Assembly (NCBI GenBank): GCA_965230245.1
Contig: OZ246000.1
Coordinates: forward strand, 868,001 to 932,000
Origin: JAGNKE01 sp965230245
Lineage (GTDB): Bacteria > Pseudomonadota > Alphaproteobacteria > Micavibrionales > Micavibrionaceae
Length of the DNA: 64,000 nucleotides
Direction of reading: 5' to 3'
Under the pieces are notes generated by a model. That model made no database searches. It was not told where the DNA came from and was given only the letters and a program-made list of their open reading frames with translations. The position numbers and the translations under genes were made by a program. Positions 35,828 to 44,933 of the stretch are shown piece by piece; position 1 is the first letter of the stretch; each line of letters starts with the position of its first letter.

Positions 35828-36211
35828 TTATTTGGTCGTCGCGGTCAAGGTCGGTGTGTTGGAAGATGCAGCAATTATAGCCGGATAGGAACTCGTCCCC
35901 GCCGCAACAGGGACATCCTTTTTGGCAAAATGACTGTCTTTAAGCGTACCAACCTCTTTTTCGAGCTTCTTGATTTCTTTTTTCTGTTGTCGTCGCTCGG
36001 AGCGTACCTTGCCGGAGTTCATCCAGACCACAAAACCGCCAAGTAAAAATCCGATCGCCATAAAGCCGAGCGCAACCAGCCAGACGGGGACATCCAATAC
36101 GTCCGCACCTACTGGATTCCAGTATATTTCGGTATTATGGCGGTTAAGAACGGCAAATCCTGCCGCGGCAACGGTCACAACAAAGCCGATAATCCAGCGC
36201 AGAATAAACAT
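35828..36211 (-). CDS. LapA-domain (DUF1049) inner membrane protein
   Basis: A 127-residue protein with two transmembrane helices near residues 3-21 and 43-64, followed by a basic coiled coil (RSERRQQKKEIKKLEKEVGTL) facing the cytosol and a Thr/Ala-rich tail. This matches the LapA (lipopolysaccharide assembly protein A) domain family, which in E. coli works with LapB to control LpxC. In alphaproteobacteria such genes commonly sit between ihfB and trpF/pyrF, as here. It starts 9 bases after ihfB. Confidence 0.85.
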   Translation of the reverse strand: MFILRWIIGFVVTVAAAGFAVLNRHNTEIYWNPVGADVLDVPVWLVALGFMAIGFLLGGFVVWMNSGKVRSERRQQKKEIKKLEKEVGTLKDSHFAKKDVPVAAGTSSYPAIIAASSNTPTLTATTK

Positions 36212-36220
36212 GTCTATCCT

Positions 36221-36502
36221 TTATTCGCCGTTGAGTTTTTCCCTGAGGGCTTTTCCGGTTTTGAAAAACGGAAGTCGCTTGGCTTCAACCTGAACGGTTT
36301 CACCTGTACGCGGGTTACGGCCTGTACGTGCAGCACGATGTTTAACGGAAAAGGCACCAAAGCCACGCAATTCCACACGGTCACCGCGCGCAAGTGCGTC
36401 CGTAATTTCATTAAAAATAGTGTCTACGATCTTTTCAACATCACGCAAATATAAATGAGGATTCATGTCCGCTAAACGTTGAATGAGTTCTGATTTCGTC
36501 AT
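36221..36502 (-). CDS. ihfB: Integration host factor subunit beta
   Basis: A 93-residue DNA-bending protein that with IhfA shapes DNA at promoters, origins and recombination sites. It begins MTKSELIQRLA, and the beta-arm carries AARTGRNPRTGETV, typical of IhfB. I chose the ATG at 36502 (AAAGG ribosome binding site) over a frame opening 15 codons earlier because family members start at MTKSEL. It follows rpsA across a 253-base gap with a terminator, so it likely has its own promoter; a TTGACT at 36583-36588 (minus strand) is a candidate -35. Confidence 0.95.
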   Translation of the reverse strand: MTKSELIQRLADMNPHLYLRDVEKIVDTIFNEITDALARGDRVELRGFGAFSVKHRAARTGRNPRTGETVQVEAKRLPFFKTGKALREKLNGE

Positions 36503-36674
36503 AACAACAACCTTTGTACGAAAAAAAAGTCCGTAACTTCTAATCAAGTGATATCTCTTAGATTGCCTTTAATTCCAAACCCAGTCAAGCAAAACCCATT
36601 GATAGAAAACAACTTTTTTTAAATTTTGATATTGTTTTTTTCAAAATACGATGGAACTTTTTGCGCTTGATGAC

Positions 36675-36702
36675 AAAAAGCCGGGAAAAAATCCCGGCTT
36701 TT
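36675..36702 (-). terminator. Intrinsic terminator of rpsA
   Basis: The stem AAAAGCCGGGA / TCCCGGCTTTT with a five-A loop, reading on the minus strand into a T run, lies about 55 bases after the rpsA stop. It separates rpsA from ihfB transcription. Confidence 0.9.
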
Positions 36703-36755
36703 AATTGATCTATAACGCGCTGCCCAGTTGAGAACAGCTTGCAAAAAAGAACGTC

Positions 36756-38579
36756 TTAAGCGTCTTTCTTTTCGTCTTTTTTCTTGGCCTTCTCCTCTGA
36801 CTTGACATCATCCTTTTTCTTGGACTTTTCTGCCTTATCGTCAGATTTCGCTTTGGCGGCTTTCTCGTCATCCTTGCCTTCATTCTCTTGCAAGGCTGCA
36901 CCAAGAATATCACCAAGAGACGCACCGCTTTCGGTAGAACCGTATTCTTTCATAGCCTGCTTGTCTTCATCGATCTCGCGGGCTTTGATAGAAAGCATGA
37001 CATGACGGCTCTTGTTGTCGATGCTTGTGATTTTCGCATCAACTTTCTCGCCGACGGCAAAACGGTCAGGACGCTGCTCAGAACGCTCACGGGACAGATC
37101 GGATTTCTTGATCGTACCTGTAAGGCCCTCGCCGAACGTGACGTTAATACCTTTGTCGTGTGTCTCGGAAACGGTACACGTAACAACGGAACCCTTGGAG
37201 AAGCCCTTCATGGCACCCTGATAAGGATCATCCGTCAATTGCTTGATACCAAGAGCGATACGCTCACGCTCAGGATCCATTTCCAGAATTTTCGCCTTAA
37301 CGGTTTCACCTTTGTTATATGCCTTCAAAGCATCCTGTGACTGGTCTTCCCATGACACATCGGAAAGGTGAACCATACCGTCGATTTCTTCTGTCAGACC
37401 GACAAAAAGACCGAACTCGATAATATTGCGGATTTCGCCCTCAATAATATCGCCGGCTTTGTGTTCGGCTGCATATTTCTCCCACGGATTCTCCTGAGTT
37501 TGCTTCAGACCAAGGGAAATACGGCGTTTTTCCTGGTCAACATCCAGAACAACCACTTCAACTTCCTGAGACGTAGAAACGATCTTGCCCGGGTGTACGT
37601 TCTTCTTTGTCCATGACATTTCGGAGACGTGAACCAGACCTTCGATACCTTCTTCCAACTCAACGAACGCACCGTAATCGGTGATGTTGCTGATACGACC
37701 CGTAAAGCGGGCACCTTCAACATACTTGTCGGAAACAGTATCCCAAGGATCTTCCTCAAGCTGTTTCATACCGAGTGAAATACGCTGTGTCTCTTCGTTA
37801 AAGCGGATAACCTGAACATTAACAGTTTGTCCAAGCTGCAGAGCCTCTGTCGGGTGGTTAACACGCTTCCAGGAGATATCCGTAACGTGCAACAATCCGT
37901 CAACACCGCCGAGATCAACGAACGCACCGTAATCGGTGATGTTCTTGACCACGCCTTCCAGAACCTGACCCTCATGAAGACCTGCGAGCAATTCGCCGCG
38001 CGCTTCCTGACGGGATTCTTCCAGAACGGCACGACGGGAAACAACAATATTCCCGCGGCTACGGTCCATTTTCAGAATGTGGAACGGCTGCGGTGTTTCC
38101 ATTAATGGAGAAACATCACGAACCGGACGGATGTCAACCTGACTGCCCGGCAAGAACGCAACAGCACCGCCAAGGTCGACAATAAATCCACCTTTAACGC
38201 GACCTGTAATTGCGCCCATAACGCGTTCGCTTTTCTCACAGCTTTTCTCAAGCTCAACCCACACCTCTTCGCGGCGGGCTTTCTCGCGGGACAAGCTTGT
38301 CATCCCTTCACGGTCTTCAATACGCTCGACGAATACCTCGACTGTATCTCCAACCTTGACCTCAGGGTCTTCACCAGGTTTCGTAAACTCTCTCAGGTGA
38401 ACACGTCCTTCGGATTTGAGCCCGACGTCAACGACTGCAAAACCGTCGTCAATATCGACGACCGTTCCGTTAACGACGCACCCTTCAAATTGATCTTGAG
38501 CCTGCATCGTTTCGCTAAGAAGCGCTGCAAACTCTTTTGAGTCCTCATTATCTTGTAAATTTGCGGCTACATGTGCCAT
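36756..38579 (-). CDS. rpsA: 30S ribosomal protein S1
   Basis: A 607-residue RNA-binding protein that docks mRNA on the 30S subunit. Six S1 repeats are visible; repeats 3 to 5 share ITDYGAFV or IIEFGLFV cores followed by DGLLHVTDISW, EGLVHVSEMSW and DGMVHLSDVSW. The last 50 residues are a Lys/Asp/Glu-rich low-complexity tail. The ATG follows an AAAGGAAATT ribosome binding site. The order aroA-cmk-rpsA-ihfB is widely conserved in Proteobacteria. Confidence 0.98.
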   Translation of the reverse strand: MAHVAANLQDNEDSKEFAALLSETMQAQDQFEGCVVNGTVVDIDDGFAVVDVGLKSEGRVHLREFTKPGEDPEVKVGDTVEVFVERIEDREGMTSLSREKARREEVWVELEKSCEKSERVMGAITGRVKGGFIVDLGGAVAFLPGSQVDIRPVRDVSPLMETPQPFHILKMDRSRGNIVVSRRAVLEESRQEARGELLAGLHEGQVLEGVVKNITDYGAFVDLGGVDGLLHVTDISWKRVNHPTEALQLGQTVNVQVIRFNEETQRISLGMKQLEEDPWDTVSDKYVEGARFTGRISNITDYGAFVELEEGIEGLVHVSEMSWTKKNVHPGKIVSTSQEVEVVVLDVDQEKRRISLGLKQTQENPWEKYAAEHKAGDIIEGEIRNIIEFGLFVGLTEEIDGMVHLSDVSWEDQSQDALKAYNKGETVKAKILEMDPERERIALGIKQLTDDPYQGAMKGFSKGSVVTCTVSETHDKGINVTFGEGLTGTIKKSDLSRERSEQRPDRFAVGEKVDAKITSIDNKSRHVMLSIKAREIDEDKQAMKEYGSTESGASLGDILGAALQENEGKDDEKAAKAKSDDKAEKSKKKDDVKSEEKAKKKDEKKDA

Positions 38580-38701
38580 GTGTAAAATTTCCTTTCAGTA
38601 GTAAAATTGCTGATATTTTCAGGAAAAATCGAAAAAACCAGCAGTTCCAGCTTGATATTATCGCTATGACAGCCATGACGGATTTCGGTGATTAGGACTG
38701 A

Positions 38702-39367
38702 TCAAGAGGTTTTGCTCTTGATGATCTGCAAGGCATTTTCAAACACCTCAGCCTCGGATAACGCAGTTGTATCAACAACATAAGCACCATCAGCAGGCAT
38801 AAGAGGAGCCACCTTGCGACCGGAATCCCGATCATCGCGGTCACGCATATCCGCTAAAACGGCTCCATATGTAACGTCTATCCCCTTGGAATGCAACTCT
38901 TTCGTGCGCCTTTTTGCCCTTTCCTCGGTCTCTGCCGTCACGAACAGCTTCACATCCGCATCCGGACAAATAACCGTTCCGATGTCCCGCCCGTCCAGCA
39001 CGCTTCCGCCAAACGCATCCCCGGGCGCGTTCGCAAAAGACCTCTGCACCTCAACCAGTGCAGCACGCACATCCTGAATACTGGCCACTTTAGACGCACC
39101 AGATGCAACGTCTTCGGTCCGCAAAGCTTCATGCTGCAGAAAACTCTGCCCTTCGGATTGCAACTTTTCATGCAAGATGCCGCACGCCGCAACAGCCGCC
39201 GCCGCATCCTCACAGTCGCCGCCGTTTTGCAGAACCTCATACGCAACACCTCTATAAAGGGTACCCGTATCCAGATAAGCATAACCGAGATGCTCGGCCA
39301 GCTGCCGCGCTAAAGTCCCCTTCCCGCTTGCCGCAGGACCGTCAATTGCAATAACAGGCTTGTTCAT
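38702..39367 (-). CDS. cmk: Cytidylate kinase
   Basis: A 221-residue P-loop kinase that phosphorylates CMP and dCMP. The P-loop IDGPAASGKGT is at 8-18. LDTGTLYRGVAYEVL supplies CMP-binding residues, LDGRDIGTVICPDADVKLFVTA is the family signature, and RDDRDSGRKVAPL lies in the lid. Length is normal. It lies 122 bases upstream of rpsA. The divergent lipoprotein gene starts 56 bases away. Confidence 0.96.
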   Translation of the reverse strand: MNKPVIAIDGPAASGKGTLARQLAEHLGYAYLDTGTLYRGVAYEVLQNGGDCEDAAAAVAACGILHEKLQSEGQSFLQHEALRTEDVASGASKVASIQDVRAALVEVQRSFANAPGDAFGGSVLDGRDIGTVICPDADVKLFVTAETEERAKRRTKELHSKGIDVTYGAVLADMRDRDDRDSGRKVAPLMPADGAYVVDTTALSEAEVFENALQIIKSKTS

Positions 39368-39422
39368 GACTTACGTTTTTACAATTGCCATCCCCAATTC
39401 GGAAGGGTAAATCTTATCCGTC

Positions 39423-40046
39423 ATGAAAAAATTTCTTCTCTCCGCATTATCCATCCTTTCTCTTGTCGCCTGTGAACGCGGACAGGGCATCAGCCTGCAC
39501 CCGTATAAAGATTACGACGCAACACCTTACAGCTTCACCGTCTGCCACGGGTTTTCATGCTCTTACAAAACACCTGTCACACTCACAAAACAGGATTGGC
39601 AGGATATTCTTGCCCCCTTTGCCGTTCGCGCCGAAAACGCCGCGCAAGAACGCGAACAAATCGCCCAATCCATCGGCATCATGGAAACAAAGGTACAAAA
39701 AATCGGCCAACTAAACCCCGATCTCGGCGAAGCCACAACATTCGAAAACGATCAGGACCAGATGGACTGCATTGACGAAGCTATCAACACAAGTCATTAC
39801 CTGCAATATATAGAGAGTTTCGATGTTTTAAAATTCAATGAAATTGCAAACCCGATCCACCGCGGTTATTTCGTAGACGCCATGTGGCCGCACAACAGCG
39901 CCGCCGTACGGGACAAGGCAACAAACAAGCGCTTCGCCGTCGACAGCTACTATTTCGACAACGGCACACCCGCTTCTATTGTGCCTCTAGACGTATGGCT
40001 GGATAGGTGGAATCCGAAGAAATCTCAGCCCCAAGATCGTTCATAG
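39423..40046 (+). CDS. Hypothetical lipoprotein
   Basis: A 207-residue protein of unknown function. The N-terminus MKKFLLSALSILSLVAC is a lipoprotein signal with lipobox LVAC (lipidated Cys17). The mature part has an HGFSC(S)YKTPVTL segment, further Cys and a His/Trp-containing second half (GYFVDAMWPHNSAA...FAVDSYYFDNG). I know such proteins only as alphaproteobacterial hypotheticals. It sits between cmk and aroA, which normally adjoin, on the opposite strand. Its last 71 bases overlap the 3' end of aroA tail to tail, which is unusual for two protein genes. Confidence 0.8.
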   Translation: MKKFLLSALSILSLVACERGQGISLHPYKDYDATPYSFTVCHGFSCSYKTPVTLTKQDWQDILAPFAVRAENAAQEREQIAQSIGIMETKVQKIGQLNPDLGEATTFENDQDQMDCIDEAINTSHYLQYIESFDVLKFNEIANPIHRGYFVDAMWPHNSAAVRDKATNKRFAVDSYYFDNGTPASIVPLDVWLDRWNPKKSQPQDRS

Positions 40047-41355
40047 CCTCAACAAAATCAGGGAAACTTGTGCGGATCGGTGCAAGATCATCAATCTCGA
40101 TCGGCTCGTCCGCAGCACAACCCAGAATAAGGAAACTCATCGCAATACGGTGATCCAGAGCCGTTTTCACCAAGGCACCGCCCTTGGGCGGTTTGCCTTT
40201 ACCGTGAATAATCAGGCTATCCTCACCCATCTCAAGATCAACGCCGCAGGCCTCAAGCCCGTTGGCAACCATCAACAAGCGGTCACTTTCCTTCACGCGC
40301 AGCTCCTTAAGCCCTGTCATTTTGGTTGTTCCCTCGGAGCAAGCCGCCGCCATCGCCAAAATCGGAAATTCATCAATCATGGACGGCACGCGTTCGGGCG
40401 GAACATCAATCCCCTTCATCGTGTTCTTGCCGCTCGCAACGATAGTCGCAATCGGCTCGCCCGCTTCCATCCGCTCATTTTCAAAACGAACATCCGCACC
40501 CATTTCCTGCAATGTCAGATAAAGACCGTTCCTGCGCGGACTGACCAGCACGTTCGATAAACGCACCTCAGAGCCTTCAACAATCACAGACGCGACAACA
40601 GGAAACGCAGCAGAACTCGGATCCGCAGGCACATCAACCGCACATGGAGACAGTTCCGCATACCCGTTGAGGTGTATAGCTTCACCGCCGTCTTTCAACT
40701 GCTCGACCTCAACCTCCACTCCAAAATGGCGCAGCATATTTTCGGTATGATCGCGGGTTAATTCACGCTCGATAACGGTTGTCCGGCCTTTTGCGTTCAG
40801 CCCTGCAAGAAGAATGGCGGACTTCACCTGCGCGGAGGCCACCGGCAATTCATATTCAACCGGAACAGCCTTCTCAGCGCCGCGAACCGTCAGGGGCAAA
40901 CGATCGCCGCTTCGCGCCAGAAAACTTGCACCCATCTGCTCCAACGGCGTCATAATCCGGCGCATCGGCCGCTTGTTAAGGGATGCATCACCGGTAAATG
41001 TTGCAGCAATATCATGCCCCGATACCAAACCGATCAAAAGACGTGTAGACGTCCCGCTGTTTCCCATATCCAGAACATCAGAAGGCTCGTGTAAACCGCC
41101 GACACCAACACCGTTCACACGCCATAAACCGTCCGTACCGTTGGTAATCTTCGCCCCCATGGCGCGCAATGCATCGGCCGTATGCAAAACGTCCTCGCCT
41201 TCTAACAAACCACTGATCATAGTTTCACCAACGGCAAGCGCACCAAAAATCAATGACCTGTGTGAAATCGATTTGTCACCCGGCACACGGATCGTACCGT
41301 TTAAAGGACCGCATTTTTCGGATGTACAACGTTCTGGGGCGGGTTTGATTGCCAT
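39976..41355 (-). CDS. aroA: 3-phosphoshikimate 1-carboxyvinyltransferase (EPSP synthase)
   Basis: A 459-residue shikimate-pathway enzyme that transfers enolpyruvyl from PEP to shikimate-3-phosphate. The signature GTIRVPGDKSISHRSLIFGALAVG is near the N-terminus, LDMGNSGTSTRLLIGL binds PEP, and LRVKESDRLLMVANGLEACG is the second signature. The active site has GDASLNKRPM rather than GDxSLRxRPM; an Ala after DKSISHRSLIFG is compatible with a class II (glyphosate-tolerant) enzyme, but I cannot settle this. The ATG at 41355 has an AAGAGTAAGG ribosome binding site; the frame opens 20 codons earlier at 41415. Confidence 0.94.
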   Translation of the reverse strand: MAIKPAPERCTSEKCGPLNGTIRVPGDKSISHRSLIFGALAVGETMISGLLEGEDVLHTADALRAMGAKITNGTDGLWRVNGVGVGGLHEPSDVLDMGNSGTSTRLLIGLVSGHDIAATFTGDASLNKRPMRRIMTPLEQMGASFLARSGDRLPLTVRGAEKAVPVEYELPVASAQVKSAILLAGLNAKGRTTVIERELTRDHTENMLRHFGVEVEVEQLKDGGEAIHLNGYAELSPCAVDVPADPSSAAFPVVASVIVEGSEVRLSNVLVSPRRNGLYLTLQEMGADVRFENERMEAGEPIATIVASGKNTMKGIDVPPERVPSMIDEFPILAMAAACSEGTTKMTGLKELRVKESDRLLMVANGLEACGVDLEMGEDSLIIHGKGKPPKGGALVKTALDHRIAMSFLILGCAADEPIEIDDLAPIRTSFPDFVEAMNDLGAEISSDSTYPAIRLEAQ

Positions 41356-41418
41356 AACATGCCTTACTCTTGGAATTCCAGAGGGCAAAATAGCGCGTCT
41401 GAACTGGGAGGGCAATTC

Positions 41419-43650
41419 CTATTCGTCGAAACTCTCGAGCTTACCGTTGTAATTCTTGACGAATTCGACCATTTCCTCGTGCGGGATAGGACGGCAATAA
41501 CGGTAACCCTGAACTTCGTCACATCCCTGCTCGATCAGGAATGTTTCATGATCCTTGGTCTCCACACCCTCCGCAATCACTTTGAGGTTCAGGGAGTGAC
41601 CAAGATTGATAATCGTACGCGTGATCGAGGCGTTTTCTGCATCATTCAATGCATTACGGATAAAGGACTGGTCAATTTTCAAGCGGTCGATCGGGAACTG
41701 GCTAAGATACGACAATGAAGAATATCCCGTACCAAAGTCATCAATCGCAAGCTCCACACCCAGCGCGTTCAGACTTTGCAGAACCTGCACCGTGTGATGA
41801 ATGTCATGCATAAACACACTTTCCGTGACCTCAAGCTCCAACTTCGCAGGATCAAATCCCGTTTCACTCAGAAGTTTGCTCACATAACCCGCCAAATCGG
41901 ATTGAGAGAACTGGTTACCCGAAACGTTAACCGCAAACCGAATATCAAGATCATGTTTGTCTTTGATTTCCTGTCCGATCTTTATCGCATGACGCAAGAC
42001 CCACTCGCCGATCGGAACAATCAAACCGGATTGCTCAGCCACAGGAATGAATTGACCGGGCGAAATAAACGTACCGCCGTCTTTGCTGCCGTCCGGCTTC
42101 CACCAACGCAGCAATGCTTCCGCTCCGATAATCTTGCCTGTCTTTAAGTCAAGCTGCGGCTGGAAATAAAGCTGTAATTGTTCATGCTCCAGAGCATCAC
42201 GCAAGTCACGCAACATCTGGAAACGTTCCTGAACGGCCTTATCGAAGTCTTCGGTATATTCTTTGATACGGTCACGCCCTTCTTCCTTTGCACGGTTGAG
42301 CGCAATATCTGCGTTCTTAAGAACAAGATCAGGTTCGATCCCATCATCAGGATAAGTCGACACACCCACAGATGCACGCACCTGAAATTCTTCATTAAAC
42401 ACCTTGAACGGCTCACTTCGGATAACACTGGCCACACGCTCGCCGATCTCGCGGGATGTCAAAGACCCGTGTGTTAACGGCAACATAAGGGCAAATTCAT
42501 CCTCACCTGTTCTGGACACCATGGCCGACTCAGGCAAGGCCGCCCGTAATTTCTTACCGACGGAACGCAAAATCGCATCACCGACATTATGCCCCATCGA
42601 GTCATTGATGTCCTTGAAATGATCAAGGTCAACCGTGATAACGGCAAAACGATCGACTTTCTCGTCATCGGAAAGACGCGCATTCTCAGCCAGTTTCTGG
42701 ATAAACAGGGCGCGGTTCGGCAACCCCGTTAAACTGTCGTAATAAGCCAGCTTGTGAATCTTGTCTTCGGCTGTGCTCTTAATATGAACAATATTTTCTG
42801 CATTCTGGTTTATCAGTTTTTGAATCAGATCGATCGTGGCACCAATCTCATCATTCTTCCAGAACGGCGAATCTTTAATGCTAGGTGACTCAGGATCTAC
42901 GAATGCCGCAATCAAATTGGCCTTCATAAACAAAATAGGGTCAAGCAACCACTTGCCCAAAGCAATCATCAAGATAACCGTAACGATCAAAGACAGGATA
43001 ATCATAAAGCCGATATTCTGAACAATGAACATAAAGACATCGTCACGCACCTGCGAGGCATCAACTTTCGCGACAATAATGTATGCACTCTGAAGATCAG
43101 CGCCCTTAAAAATGGTTTCAAAAATCACACCATCTGGACTGCGGTATGTTTTCTCCAAACCGCCATACTCTGCCCTCAGACTCGGACGGCTGCCGTATGA
43201 GCGAATATATTCAAAACTGTAGGAATAGACAGAAACACCAAGAACAGGGGATGTTTTAAGCAAACGCTCGACATGTTTTTCCTCGAAAGGAGACATATTT
43301 GCATCCTGTTTTTCAGTATCGATAATAGATGCAATCGCCGCCTTAGCCTGCCCCGCCAAAACATCAAGGCGCTCTTTTTCATAAGCGCCGACAACACCGA
43401 GGTTTAAAACCGTAGTCTGGACAAGCAAAATCGCCATAAACACGGTCGCGGCAATACGCCAGCCAACCTTGCTGGTCCAGATTTTGGAAGAGGAGAATAC
43501 AGCAAATTTACGAGTTTCCGATCCTTTGGATTCATGCACCCGATCTTTACTTACTCTCTTCATCAGTGCTTCAGAGATTGAAGACATTAAAAAACCATCT
43601 TTATTATTTTTAAATTCCCAACCATAAGCCGTCAAAACGGAATGACCCAT
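41419..43650 (-). CDS. Membrane GGDEF-EAL protein, probable c-di-GMP phosphodiesterase
   Basis: A 743-residue inner-membrane protein. TM1 is near residues 65-88 and TM2 near 208-232, with a periplasmic sensor of about 115 residues between them. The GGDEF domain (about 298-465) has a degenerate active site GEDEF at 382-386 instead of GGDEF, so cyclase activity is doubtful. The EAL domain is intact: EALLRW at 511-516, NVSGNQFS, the DDFGTGYSSLSYL loop and the terminal QGYRYCRPIP. I infer a phosphodiesterase, perhaps with GTP binding at the GGDEF site as a regulator. The first ATG has an AGGGGA ribosome binding site; an ATG 21 codons later is an alternative. Confidence 0.9.
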   Translation of the reverse strand: MGHSVLTAYGWEFKNNKDGFLMSSISEALMKRVSKDRVHESKGSETRKFAVFSSSKIWTSKVGWRIAATVFMAILLVQTTVLNLGVVGAYEKERLDVLAGQAKAAIASIIDTEKQDANMSPFEEKHVERLLKTSPVLGVSVYSYSFEYIRSYGSRPSLRAEYGGLEKTYRSPDGVIFETIFKGADLQSAYIIVAKVDASQVRDDVFMFIVQNIGFMIILSLIVTVILMIALGKWLLDPILFMKANLIAAFVDPESPSIKDSPFWKNDEIGATIDLIQKLINQNAENIVHIKSTAEDKIHKLAYYDSLTGLPNRALFIQKLAENARLSDDEKVDRFAVITVDLDHFKDINDSMGHNVGDAILRSVGKKLRAALPESAMVSRTGEDEFALMLPLTHGSLTSREIGERVASVIRSEPFKVFNEEFQVRASVGVSTYPDDGIEPDLVLKNADIALNRAKEEGRDRIKEYTEDFDKAVQERFQMLRDLRDALEHEQLQLYFQPQLDLKTGKIIGAEALLRWWKPDGSKDGGTFISPGQFIPVAEQSGLIVPIGEWVLRHAIKIGQEIKDKHDLDIRFAVNVSGNQFSQSDLAGYVSKLLSETGFDPAKLELEVTESVFMHDIHHTVQVLQSLNALGVELAIDDFGTGYSSLSYLSQFPIDRLKIDQSFIRNALNDAENASITRTIINLGHSLNLKVIAEGVETKDHETFLIEQGCDEVQGYRYCRPIPHEEMVEFVKNYNGKLESFDE

Positions 43651-43739
43651 TTTGTTCCCCTATTCTAAAGGCTAAAGTTTAACAAGAGATTGAATTTAGG
43701 GGCTAAATCCAACATTTGAATAAAATGAGCAGTAAAAAT

Positions 43740-44933
43740 CTAATTTTGATTGGTTTTACGGCAAACAAGAAGCTTGTGAGCGCCATCAAAAAGGGTACAA
43801 GCAAAGATCCTAAGGTCTTTTCCTTCAGAAAGCTTTAATTTTTTCCGGAGTTTGTCTGCCTGTCCCGGAAAATTTCGAACCACAAGCTCCGCCCCATCCA
43901 GATCAGACACACCCTCTTTAACTGTACGCACATCTTCCAAGATATAGGATTTACCCGAAAAATCAGGACAAAGACGATCTGACGTATAAACATGCGTCTG
44001 CGGATGCAATTTCTTCAATCCAAACCGCGCCGCCATTAATGAAAATCCCCCCGCCTTCATACAGGCCGGTGCTGGCTCATATATATAAGCCAGCGGATCA
44101 CTACATTCAGGTGCGCAATTCTTTTCTTCCGATGTACAAAATGAAAACGACTGCTGAACGTCTCCCTCATCTCCGATGATAACCGCCCTAATCTCGGGCT
44201 CTTCCACCGCCTTCTCGAAATCAAGCAAATATAATACTTCCTTCACATCCCCCGCCCACTGCACGACATGCACCTGCGATACAACAATCAATTCCGAAAC
44301 CGCCCGAGAGATATCTAAAAAAGGGGACGTCTTAATAAGGACTTGCTTTGCTTTTGAGCGCAAGACAGGCAATAACGCAAGAACGTTCGGCATACAGATG
44401 TCGAACGAAAACCTCCCTGACTTGCCGCCCTCCCGACGTTGCGGATCGATATAGATACAATCGAACTCGCCCATTGCTGCGACATAATCTTCAGCCCTAG
44501 CATGGACGACCTCTACTTCCGAACCAACACCAAGAACCTTCGCGTTATGAGCCAAAATTTCCGCATGCCGCTGATCCGCATCGACCAGAGCACAGTTCCT
44601 GAAATGCCTAGCAAAAGAAAACGCATCCACGCCCAGTCCCGCCGTCAGATCACAAAAACTTTCACCTTGCATCAAGGTGGACTTATAAAGTGAACACGCA
44701 GAAGAAGACGCCTGCTCGACAAGATCGGAGGATGGAAAAAGAATGCCGTCACAAGAAAACCAATCGGGAAATTTGGCTGCCGCCTTCTGCCGCGCCTTGA
44801 TCTGCTCCAACACGTCACGATACGGCCAATCCTCGGAAGGCGGCTTTTTCAACGCGAGTTTGGAAACATCATCACCAGCATGATCGCGGATAAAATCCTG
44901 AATATCGGGATTAAGAAGCTTGCGCCAAGTCAT
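43740..44933 (-). CDS. Class I SAM-dependent methyltransferase with THUMP-like domain
   Basis: A 397-residue protein. Residues 1-60 are helical, and the Rossmann methyltransferase core starts at SFCDLTAGLGVDAFSFARHF with the acidic motif VDADQRH. The catalytic-type motif is YIDPQRRE followed by the specific RFSFDICMPN. The C-terminal third resembles the THUMP-like domain found with this methyltransferase family. Members are most familiar to me from Bacteroidetes; the substrate is unknown, probably RNA. The 23-base overlap of its start with the pyrC stop points to co-transcription. Confidence 0.8.
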   Translation of the reverse strand: MTWRKLLNPDIQDFIRDHAGDDVSKLALKKPPSEDWPYRDVLEQIKARQKAAAKFPDWFSCDGILFPSSDLVEQASSSACSLYKSTLMQGESFCDLTAGLGVDAFSFARHFRNCALVDADQRHAEILAHNAKVLGVGSEVEVVHARAEDYVAAMGEFDCIYIDPQRREGGKSGRFSFDICMPNVLALLPVLRSKAKQVLIKTSPFLDISRAVSELIVVSQVHVVQWAGDVKEVLYLLDFEKAVEEPEIRAVIIGDEGDVQQSFSFCTSEEKNCAPECSDPLAYIYEPAPACMKAGGFSLMAARFGLKKLHPQTHVYTSDRLCPDFSGKSYILEDVRTVKEGVSDLDGAELVVRNFPGQADKLRKKLKLSEGKDLRIFACTLFDGAHKLLVCRKTNQN

